Assembly (NCBI GenBank): GCA_021786095.1
Contig: JAJYNX010000018.1
Location: 1 to 64,000 of the forward strand
Length of the DNA stretch: 64,000 nucleotides
Direction of reading: 5' to 3'
DNA from: Actinomycetes bacterium
Lineage (GTDB): Bacteria; Actinomycetota; Acidimicrobiia; Acidimicrobiales; RAAP-2
How positions within the stretch are numbered: position 1 is the stretch's first letter; each line of letters opens with the position of its first letter. The notes below the pieces were generated by a model, which made no database searches, had not been told where the DNA came from, and saw only the letters and a program-made list of their open reading frames with translations. The position numbers and the translations under genes were made by a program. Of the stretch, positions 1-9,674 are shown in pieces.

Positions 1-65
1 GCGACGGCCAGCGCGTCGAAGCCGGGCCCGAGGTTGGCGGAGCTGGCCGGTGCGCGCGCGAACAT
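1..65 (-). CDS. thrB: Homoserine kinase (probable), N-terminal fragment
   Basis: Only the first 21 codons are in the window; the gene runs off the left edge. The minus strand starts ATG at 65 and encodes MFARAPASSANLGPGFDALA, the N-terminal signature of GHMP kinases of the homoserine kinase type (P-x-SSANLGPGFD). ThrB phosphorylates homoserine with ATP in threonine synthesis in the cytosol. It lies 108 bp downstream of ftsK on the same strand. The SANLGPGFD motif is seen directly; the ThrB assignment over another GHMP kinase rests on that motif alone. Confidence 0.72.
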   Translation of the reverse strand, partial: MFARAPASSANLGPGFDALAV

Positions 66-98
66 CGTCTCAGCGTAGGCCGTGCACCAACCACGGGC

Positions 99-123
99 GG
101 ACCGAGCGACGCGCGTTCGGTCC
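99..123 (-). terminator. Candidate hairpin after ftsK
   Basis: A perfect 7-bp inverted repeat, GGACCGA (99-105) and TCGGTCC (117-123), encloses a GC-rich loop that can pair further. It sits between the ftsK stop and the thrB start. There is no T-run on the minus side, so an intrinsic terminator is only a guess. Confidence 0.3.
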
Positions 124-173
124 CGCAGCCGCGCGTCGTGGCGGGTCCAACTCGCCCGGCGCGGGTGCGGTGA

Positions 174-2525
<2,352 letters not shown>

Positions 2526-2600
2526 GATCCTCCAAGTTAGTGAACGCCGTCGCATCCGCGGGGCACATCGCCCGGTGAACGAGGCCGTTAGGCTTCGACG

Positions 2601-3371
2601 GTGCGAGAACCCCTCCCCAGTAGCCAGGACTTGGCGCGACGGCTCGGCGCCCACGCGCACGTCAGCCGCGTCGTGGCCGCACGTCCGCTCAGCCCCTCAC
2701 TGACTGAAGTCGAACTCGAGGGCGCGGCGGCGGCGCTCACCGGCCAGCCGGGTAACGACGTGATGGTGCTGGTCGACCAGCGCGGTCCTCGAATGGTCCG
2801 GCGGCGCTACAGCGTCCGTTCGGTCGATCTCGACGCCGATCGCTTCCGACTCTGGGTCACCACCGGCCACGACGGTGCCGGCAGCGACTGGGCTCGACGG
2901 GCGACGGCCGGCGACGAGGTGGACGTCGTGGGCCCCCGCGGCAAGGTCCTGGTCGACCCCCACGCCGCCTGGCACCTCTTCGTCGGCGACGTCAGCGGCC
3001 TGGGCGCGTTCTACCGAATGGCCGAGTCGCTCACCGCCCCGCGTCAGGCGCTGGTCGTGGTCGAGATCGACCACGACGACGACGCGCTCACCACGTCGCT
3101 CGCCGAGGGCGTCGCGGTCACCGGAGTCTTCGTCGATCGCCGCGATCGGCGCCGGGACGATCCGCAGGGGCTGCTGCTCGCCCTCGCGGCGCTGGCGATG
3201 CCCGCGGGTGACGGTCACGCCTACGTCGTCGGTGAGCTCAGCGTGCTGCACACGGTGGTCGACGCCCTGCACGACCGCGGCCTCGACGACCACGCCATCA
3301 GTGCCAAGTCCTACTGGCGCGCGGACCGCGCCAACGCCGACCACGGCGAGCCCGAGCGCGACGGCCGCTGA
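2601..3371 (+). CDS. Siderophore-interacting FAD-binding protein
   Basis: Predicted 256-residue cytosolic flavoprotein that reduces ferric siderophores with NAD(P)H to release iron. It shows the flavin-binding RRYSVR motif of the ferredoxin-reductase-like barrel (residues 69-74), the loop GPRGK, a nucleotide-binding second domain, and the family's C-terminal YWR element (YWRADRAN). The start is a GTG with no clear ribosome site; a TTG about ten codons downstream is an alternative. It is divergent from ftsK (75 bp apart) and its TGA stop abuts the stop of convergent RNase J with no spacer. It interrupts the usual RNase J-ftsK adjacency, suggesting a later insertion. Confidence 0.85.
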   Translation: MREPLPSSQDLARRLGAHAHVSRVVAARPLSPSLTEVELEGAAAALTGQPGNDVMVLVDQRGPRMVRRRYSVRSVDLDADRFRLWVTTGHDGAGSDWARRATAGDEVDVVGPRGKVLVDPHAAWHLFVGDVSGLGAFYRMAESLTAPRQALVVVEIDHDDDALTTSLAEGVAVTGVFVDRRDRRRDDPQGLLLALAALAMPAGDGHAYVVGELSVLHTVVDALHDRGLDDHAISAKSYWRADRANADHGEPERDGR

Positions 3372-5078
3372 CTACTCCTGGACGATCACCGCGGGCAGCA
3401 GCACGGGCTGGCGGCGGAACTTCTGGCCGAGCAGGCGGCCGGCCGCGCGCTGCACCACCTTGTTGAGCGACGACTCGTCGTAGTTCCCGTCGGCCAGCGC
3501 GTCGGCCAGCGCGTCGTTCACCTCGTCGGTCACGGTGGCGATCAGATCACGGTCGCTCTCCCCGTCGAACCACCCCCGTGCGGTCACGCGTACCGGCTGG
3601 GACAGGGCGTGGCGGCTCGCGTCGACCCCCGCCGAGATCAGCAGGACGCCGAACTCCGCGAGCATCCGACGCTCCTCGAGCGGACGCTCGTCCAGGTCCC
3701 CCGCACTGCCGTCGATGTAGTGGAAGCCCGCGGGCACCTGACCGCTGCGGCGAATGCCCGACGGCGTCACCTCCACCTGGTCACCGTCCTCGCACAGCAG
3801 GATGCGCCCCTCGTCGAGACCCATCGACCTGGCCAGTGCCACGTGGTGCACCATGTGGCGGTACTCACCGTGGATCGGGATGAAGGCGCGGGGCTTGAGT
3901 AGTTGGTGGTACGTGCGCAACTCGCCCTGGCGAGCGTGGCCCGACGCGTGGACGGGCTCGTGCTCGGAGTGCACCACCTCGGTGCCCGCGCGGTGCAGGT
4001 CGTCGATGACACGCCCGACCGACCACTCGTTGCCGGGGATCGGGTGCGAACTCAGCACGACCGTGTCGTCCGCTCCCACGCGCATGAACTTCGCGTCGCC
4101 TCGCGACAGCTTCGACAGGGCCGCCAGGGGCTCCCCCTGACTGCCGGTGCAGATGACGCACACCTCGCCGGGTTGGTAGCGCGAGATCGTCTCGACGTCG
4201 ATGAAGTCGGCGGCGTCCACGTGCAGCAGGTCGAGTTGGCGGGCCAGCTTCACGTTGGCCTCCATCGAGCGACCCATCAGCGCGATACGCCGGCCCTGCT
4301 CGAGGGCGACGTCGATGATCTGCTGGACGCGATGGATGTGACTCGCGAAGCAGGCCACGACCATGCGTCGTTCGGGCCTCTCCAGGAAGACGCGGCGCAA
4401 CGCTCCGCCTACCGCCCTCTCCGACGCCGTGAAGCCGGGCTCTTCGGCGTTGGTCGAGTCGGCGAGCAGCAGCGCCACCCCCTCGTCGCCGAGCGCCGAC
4501 AGGCGCGAGAGGTCCGTGCGCCGACCGTCGATCGGGGTGGGATCGAGCTTGAAGTCGCCGGAGTGGACGATCACGCCCGCCCGGGTGTGGATGGCGAGCG
4601 CGTGCGCGCTGGGTACCGAATGGGTGACCGGGATGAACTCGACGTCGAAGGGACCGATGCGGCGGCGCTCGCCGTCGACCACCTCAATGAAGTCGAGGCC
4701 GCGCGCCACGCGAGCCTCCGTCAGGCGATGGCGCGCGAAGCCGATCGCCAGCGACGAGCCGTAGATGGGCACGTTCACGTCCTTGACGAGGTAGCGCAGG
4801 GCGCCGGTATGATCCTCGTGCCCGTGGGTCAGCACGATCGCGTCGACGCGATCACGGCGATCGATCAGCCAACGGAAGTCGGGCAGGATCAGGTCGATGC
4901 CGTACATCATCGGCTCGGGGAACATCAATCCCGCGTCGATCACGATGATGCGCCCGTCCTGCTCGATCGCCATGCAGTTGCGCCCGATCTCACCCAGTCC
5001 CCCGAGGAACGTCACGCGTACGACGTCCTGATGAGCGGCCTTCCCCTTGGCGACGGCCTTCCCCTGATCCTTGGCCAT
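3372..5078 (-). CDS. rnj: Ribonuclease J
   Basis: Metallo-beta-lactamase/beta-CASP ribonuclease (568 residues) with 5'-3' exo- and endonuclease activity in mRNA decay and rRNA maturation. The two-zinc motif HGHEDH is at residues 85-90, after the strand LGGLGEIGRN near the N-terminus. The beta-CASP region carries the CTGSQGEP loop, and the HSEHEPVHASGHA stretch lies in the returning lactamase domain. The ATG at 5078 is chosen because it sits 5 bp after the dapA stop and begins MAKDQGKA just before the first domain strand; the open frame extends to 5267 inside dapA. Probably translated from the dapB-dapA message. Confidence 0.95.
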   Translation of the reverse strand: MAKDQGKAVAKGKAAHQDVVRVTFLGGLGEIGRNCMAIEQDGRIIVIDAGLMFPEPMMYGIDLILPDFRWLIDRRDRVDAIVLTHGHEDHTGALRYLVKDVNVPIYGSSLAIGFARHRLTEARVARGLDFIEVVDGERRRIGPFDVEFIPVTHSVPSAHALAIHTRAGVIVHSGDFKLDPTPIDGRRTDLSRLSALGDEGVALLLADSTNAEEPGFTASERAVGGALRRVFLERPERRMVVACFASHIHRVQQIIDVALEQGRRIALMGRSMEANVKLARQLDLLHVDAADFIDVETISRYQPGEVCVICTGSQGEPLAALSKLSRGDAKFMRVGADDTVVLSSHPIPGNEWSVGRVIDDLHRAGTEVVHSEHEPVHASGHARQGELRTYHQLLKPRAFIPIHGEYRHMVHHVALARSMGLDEGRILLCEDGDQVEVTPSGIRRSGQVPAGFHYIDGSAGDLDERPLEERRMLAEFGVLLISAGVDASRHALSQPVRVTARGWFDGESDRDLIATVTDEVNDALADALADGNYDESSLNKVVQRAAGRLLGQKFRRQPVLLPAVIVQE

Positions 5079-5083
5079 CGCGA

Positions 5084-5992
5084 CTACTTCGTGGCCGCGG
5101 CGCGCTGGGCCACGAGATCGTCCACGACCCGTGCGGCGCGGTGCGCCAGCTCGTCGTCGCCGGGCCCCAGCGGCGCACGGCACTCGCCCACCGCCCACCC
5201 GAGATGGCGCAGTGCGGCCTTGGCCGGCAGCGGATTCGGGTAGGCCTCGGTGCTCTCGAAGGCGCAACTCGCGGCGACGCGCTCGTTCAGCGCTCGCGCG
5301 GTCGTCCAGTCTCCCCGGGCCGCGCCGTCCACGATCGCGGCCAACTCCGGGCCGGCCCAGTGGCCCGCGACCGACACCAGGCCGACAGCCCCGATCGCCA
5401 TGAAGGCCAGGACCAGGGCGTCGTCGCCGCTGTAGAGATCCAGGCGCCCCTCCAGGACGGCGGCGACGTGGGCGGCTCCCACCAGATCACCCGAGGCGTC
5501 CTTGAGCGCCACCACGTTCGCGTGGTGCGTCACCACGTCGATCGTCGTGGCCGGTGCCACCTTGCGGCCGGTTCGTGAGGGGATGTCGTAGAGCATGACC
5601 GGCAGTGGCGTCGCGTCGGCCACCGCGGCGAAGTGTCCCGCGATGCCCCCTTGACTCGGACGGACGTAGGCCGGCGTCGTGGCCAGGACCCCCGCCGCCC
5701 CGGTGGCCGCGACGCGAGCGGTCAGCGCCACCGACTGCGCGGTGTTCGACGACGTGCTGCCCGCCACGACGGGGACGGTCACCGCCTCGGCCACGCACGA
5801 GAACAGGTCCAACTTCTCCTCGTCGAGGAGCGAGGACCCCTCACCCGTCGATCCCGCCACGACGAGACCATCACTGCCCTGCGACACGAGATACTGGGCC
5901 AGACGCGCCGCGCCGTCCAGGTCGACGGTGCCATCCGGGGCGAACGGGGTCACCATCGCCGTCAGCAGCGTCCCGAGACGCGGCGGTGCCAT
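5084..5992 (-). CDS. dapA: 4-hydroxy-tetrahydrodipicolinate synthase
   Basis: Condenses pyruvate with aspartate semialdehyde, the first committed step to diaminopimelate and lysine, in the cytosol. The 302-residue length is normal. The Schiff-base lysine is K164 (VVALKDASGD), the proton-relay tyrosine is Y135 (MLYDIPSRTG), and GSTGEG near 48-52 is the substrate loop. It lies downstream of dapB on the same strand, separated by 154 bp (5993-6146) in which I see no gene or clear signal. RNase J follows 5 bp after its stop. Confidence 0.96.
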   Translation of the reverse strand: MAPPRLGTLLTAMVTPFAPDGTVDLDGAARLAQYLVSQGSDGLVVAGSTGEGSSLLDEEKLDLFSCVAEAVTVPVVAGSTSSNTAQSVALTARVAATGAAGVLATTPAYVRPSQGGIAGHFAAVADATPLPVMLYDIPSRTGRKVAPATTIDVVTHHANVVALKDASGDLVGAAHVAAVLEGRLDLYSGDDALVLAFMAIGAVGLVSVAGHWAGPELAAIVDGAARGDWTTARALNERVAASCAFESTEAYPNPLPAKAALRHLGWAVGECRAPLGPGDDELAHRAARVVDDLVAQRAAATK

Positions 5993-6146
5993 ACCTCGAA
6001 GTTACCAGTGTTTCCTCGAGGCTCGCGCCGCCACGTGGCCCACGAGCGGGGCATCCGTGACGAGGAGCCCACGGTGCGGCGCGAATCGCGACGGGCCACT
6101 GCGCGGACGCGGCGCCGCCGCGACAGGGGCCGCACCGCCCTGGACG

Positions 6147-6917
6147 CTAGGCGAGTAGGGTCGCGAGGCCCTCGACCAGTCCACCGCGACGATCCATCGT
6201 GCGAATGGCCAGCGCCACCCCCGGCACGAAGCTGGCCCGGTCGTAGGAGTCGTGGCGAATGATCAATCCCTCACCGGGACCACCGAAGAGGATCTCCTGA
6301 TGGGCCACCAACCCGGGCAGCCGCACGGAGTGCACACGCACGCCGTCACCGGCGTCGGCCCCCCGTGAGTTGGCCAGGGTCCAGTTCGTCGTGGTGTCGA
6401 CGATGGGACCCCGCCCCGCTGCGCGCCGAGCGGCGGCGATCGCGCGCGCCGTGGCGATCGACGTCCCCGAGGGAGCGTCGACCTTGGCGTCGTGATGCAG
6501 CTCGATCACCTCGGCCCGTTCGAAGTACGGCGCCGCCCAGGCCGCGAAGCGCTCGGCCAGCACGGCGCCAATCGCGAAGTTCGCGGCCACCACGACGCCC
6601 GTCCGCTCGCCCGCCGCAGCCAGTTCGGCGCGATCGCCATCGCTGAGCCCGGTGGTCCCCACCACCAGCGCCACGCCGTGCTCGGCGCACCAGCGCGCCG
6701 AGCGCACGACGCTCGCGGCGACGGAGAAGTCCACCACGACGTCCACGTCGTGGGCCCCCAGACCCTCGATGATCGCTTCGTACCGAGCGCCGCCGAGTTC
6801 GGCCGGCTCGTGCGGGTCCACGAGTGCGACGACCTCCATGTCATCGAGTGCGCCCAGACCACGGGCCAGGGTCTGACCCATCCGACCGGCTCCCCCCACG
6901 ATGGCGATACGCGTCAC
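6147..6917 (-). CDS. dapB: 4-hydroxy-tetrahydrodipicolinate reductase
   Basis: NAD(P)H-dependent reductase, the second step of the diaminopimelate branch. The 256-residue protein opens with the Rossmann motif VGGAGRMGQ and carries the family signature ELHHDAKVDAPSGT, which contains the catalytic His and Lys. The start is a GTG at 6917 whose bases overlap the TGA stop of the upstream YfhO-like gene (GTGA), so translation is likely coupled to that gene. Confidence 0.96.
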   Translation of the reverse strand: MTRIAIVGGAGRMGQTLARGLGALDDMEVVALVDPHEPAELGGARYEAIIEGLGAHDVDVVVDFSVAASVVRSARWCAEHGVALVVGTTGLSDGDRAELAAAGERTGVVVAANFAIGAVLAERFAAWAAPYFERAEVIELHHDAKVDAPSGTSIATARAIAAARRAAGRGPIVDTTTNWTLANSRGADAGDGVRVHSVRLPGLVAHQEILFGGPGEGLIIRHDSYDRASFVPGVALAIRTMDRRGGLVEGLATLLA

Positions 6918-9595
6918 GCCCGAACCCTAGCCCGACGTCGTCGCTCCCTCGCCGTGAGCGTCACGGCGCCACCCCACAACGCGAGACCCGCCAGGGACGA
7001 CGCGATACCGACCTCGATGTGCGGTGCGTGGTACAAGAAGTGGACGGTCCACGTCCCCTCCGGCACCTCGACGCGCTGGATGAGGCCCGAACGCGCGATG
7101 CGCAGCGTGCGCGATGCCCCCGTCGCGTCGTTGCGCGCCACGGCGCGCCAGCCGGGGATCCACTCCATCGAACGCCACAGCGTCGTGCGCGACGTCGCGT
7201 GCACGGTGATCCACGAGTCCCCCCACGATGCGTTGGTCACGTGCTGGATCCGTGAGTGCCCAGGGGCCACCCAGGCGCTGGGCCGTACCGTCGTCGCGCG
7301 AAAGTACGCCAGGGTGCCACGAGTGGCCACGGGGCGCCAGCCCCGAGACAGCGCCATCTGGAAGTTGGTACGCAGTTGGTAGCGCAGCGAGCCGGTGGCC
7401 GTCAACACCTCGGAGTCGTCCCGCCAGGGGCCCGTCGCGGTCACGACGACGCCGGCCGCCGGCGTGGGGGCGAAGCCGAAGGTGACCACGGTGCCGTTCG
7501 CCGCGGAGCGTCCCCGAACCATCGGTCCGTCGGGCTGGCCCGCCGCGCCGACCAGCCGAGCGCGCCAGGTCACGCCCGCCGCGGCGGTGACGCCCCCGAG
7601 GCGAAGGGCCGTCGCGTCCACGATCCGACCGAACGAACGCGTCGCGCGCGCGCTCGGGGGCTTCGCCGCACACAGGAGTCGCGGCGCGGCGTCGGTCCGC
7701 ACCGGCACACTGAGCTGGGGCGCCGCGACCGCCAGTGACGCCAGGCGCAGCTGCGTGAAGGTACCACTGGCGAGGCGACACACGTCGATGTTGAAGAGCG
7801 GGTGCGTCTGGGTGACGCTCCCGTAGTAGGCGTCAATGAGCGAGCCGTAGCCCTGCACACTGGGCAGTGCGGTGAACACGTTCATGTTGGGCAGGCCGAG
7901 GCTCTCGAAAATGTCACCGTTGCGGCCCGTTCCGTCGACGAGTGCGAATCGTCCCGTGGCGCCCAGGTGCGCCACGGCGTTCGCGCGCGACGGCATGACG
8001 GGCGTGTTACCGGCCACGAATCCCACCGCGCAGAAGACGAGGAACACGAGGACGTCGAGCGCGCAGACCGCGACCAGTGCGCCCCACAGTCGGCGCCAAC
8101 GGGCCGCGCCGACGACCAGGGCGGCGATCGCCAGGGCCACGACGAGGTGGGTGATCAGAGTGGGTCGCTGGTCCTCGGCCAGGTGGGCGTGGGCCGGGGT
8201 CGCACTCATGTAGCGCGCCAGGGCGGGACCGGCAAGCAGGGCGACCAGGGCCAGAGCCGCCGTCCCCAGGGCCGGCGCGGCGCTCACCCAGCGGCGCCAC
8301 CCGAGAAGCGAGGCGCCCTCGCGATCGCGCTCGACCACGCGCTCGAGCCACCACGCCAGGAAGACGCACAGCGCGAGGTCCACCAGGATGACGTTGCGGC
8401 TCTGCAAGCGCGTGCTCGCGAACAGCGGGATCTGGCGAAAGATGTGCCCCAGCGGGGTGTAGTCGCCCCACGTCGCGAAGAGCCCCACCACGAGGATGAC
8501 CACGTAGAGGGTGGCGTCGCGCGACGCGCCGCGCCACCCTCGTCGCGTGAGTCGAGCCAGGTAGGCCGCCACGGCCACCAGCGCGACCACGCCCACGTAG
8601 CCGGTGACCTCGGCCAGGTTGTAGCCCACGTAGTAACGAGGCTGGTTCGCGACGCCGTTGCCCCCCACGAGGTCGGGGATGAACCACAGCAGACTCGAGC
8701 GCAGCGCCAGCGAACCCGACCCGAAGAACGAGTAGGTCAGCCCCGTACGCTGCGAGACGTTGATGAACGAGGAGCCCGGCAGGAGCTGCGCCAGACCGAT
8801 CAGCACGCCCCAGAGCACCCCCACCGTCACCGACCCGACGAACTCGGCGCGTTGGCGCCAGGTCACCGGCCGCCACGGCGTGGACAGCACCAGCACGGCC
8901 GGCCCCACCACCAGGATCAGCAGTTCCAGCTCGGCGATCGCGCGAGGCTCGCCCGACAGCGTCGCCAACGCCCACAATCCCGCCATCGCGAGGACGGTCG
9001 GCGCGAAGAGCCGCACCCGCTGCCGCCACGACGCGGACGCGTCCAGCGAGCGCGAGCGCGCCGCGCTGGACAGGAGCACCAACACCGCCCAGGGCAGCAG
9101 CGCGTACCCCTGCACCACCCCGAGATGCACCATCTGGCCGATCATCGCGCCGCTGTAGGCGAAGACCATCGCACCGACCACGGCGACGCTCGCGCGAAGT
9201 GCGTGCCAGCGCAGCAGCGCGTACATGCCGAGCGCCGCGCCCGCGTAGACGGCCATCAGGTTGATCACCCAGGCCAGCACCGCGGGCAGGAAGACGAAGA
9301 GGAAGGTGAGAGGGAAGAAGGATCCCGCATTCATCCCGCCCAGCAGTGGCGTCCCCGAGTCCGCGAGTGGATTGAGCAGTGGCAGGTGGCCGCTGGCCAT
9401 CTGCCGCCCGCTCAGCACGCGCAGCGGGAAGTTCTGGATCAGGTTGTCCTGGGCGATCGCCGGATGGCCAAAGAGGGCCGGGACTCCGAAGAGGAGGATC
9501 GGCACGACGATCAGCGCGACGACGGCGCGGCGATCCTGGACAGCCATCGGCCGCCACCACTTCGCGCGGTCGGGCGGCGGGGTCACGGGGTCCAC
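6914..9595 (-). CDS. YfhO-like polytopic membrane protein
   Basis: An 893-residue integral membrane protein with a dozen or so hydrophobic segments in the first two thirds and a large beta-rich soluble part near the C-terminus, closed by one more membrane helix and an Arg-rich tail. The layout resembles the YfhO family, GT-C-fold proteins implicated in glycosylation of wall or lipid polymers. The early loop (about residues 45-90) holds the acidic/aromatic stretch typical of the family, with QDN and the Pro/Asp-rich segment LLNPLADSG. The GTG start at 9595 is the first in frame. It is coupled to dapB by a GTGA overlap. The substrate cannot be told from sequence. Confidence 0.75.
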   Translation of the reverse strand: MDPVTPPPDRAKWWRPMAVQDRRAVVALIVVPILLFGVPALFGHPAIAQDNLIQNFPLRVLSGRQMASGHLPLLNPLADSGTPLLGGMNAGSFFPLTFLFVFLPAVLAWVINLMAVYAGAALGMYALLRWHALRASVAVVGAMVFAYSGAMIGQMVHLGVVQGYALLPWAVLVLLSSAARSRSLDASASWRQRVRLFAPTVLAMAGLWALATLSGEPRAIAELELLILVVGPAVLVLSTPWRPVTWRQRAEFVGSVTVGVLWGVLIGLAQLLPGSSFINVSQRTGLTYSFFGSGSLALRSSLLWFIPDLVGGNGVANQPRYYVGYNLAEVTGYVGVVALVAVAAYLARLTRRGWRGASRDATLYVVILVVGLFATWGDYTPLGHIFRQIPLFASTRLQSRNVILVDLALCVFLAWWLERVVERDREGASLLGWRRWVSAAPALGTAALALVALLAGPALARYMSATPAHAHLAEDQRPTLITHLVVALAIAALVVGAARWRRLWGALVAVCALDVLVFLVFCAVGFVAGNTPVMPSRANAVAHLGATGRFALVDGTGRNGDIFESLGLPNMNVFTALPSVQGYGSLIDAYYGSVTQTHPLFNIDVCRLASGTFTQLRLASLAVAAPQLSVPVRTDAAPRLLCAAKPPSARATRSFGRIVDATALRLGGVTAAAGVTWRARLVGAAGQPDGPMVRGRSAANGTVVTFGFAPTPAAGVVVTATGPWRDDSEVLTATGSLRYQLRTNFQMALSRGWRPVATRGTLAYFRATTVRPSAWVAPGHSRIQHVTNASWGDSWITVHATSRTTLWRSMEWIPGWRAVARNDATGASRTLRIARSGLIQRVEVPEGTWTVHFLYHAPHIEVGIASSLAGLALWGGAVTLTARERRRRARVRA

Positions 9596-9610
9596 CCTAC
9601 GAAACGACGC

Positions 9611-9659
9611 GGGGTGGCCGACGCGACCAGCCGAAACGACTGACCACTCCGGCCACCCC
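9611..9659 (-). terminator. Candidate hairpin after pnp
   Basis: A perfect 9-bp inverted repeat GGGGTGGCC (9611-9619) / GGCCACCCC (9651-9659) with a 31-nt loop lies between the pnp stop and the YfhO-like gene. There is no T-run, so it may be a processing or stability structure rather than a terminator. Confidence 0.35.
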
Positions 9660-9674
9660 GACGCCTACGATCGG

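Noticed and set aside
3903..5243. A 446-codon plus-strand open frame opposite RNase J
   Set aside because: Antisense shadow; RNase J on the other strand has all catalytic motifs.
7802..9643. A 613-codon plus-strand open frame opposite the YfhO-like gene
   Set aside because: Its translation is a low-complexity run of Arg, His, Gln, Glu and Asp typical of an antisense shadow of a GC-rich gene, and the minus-strand protein has coherent membrane helices.
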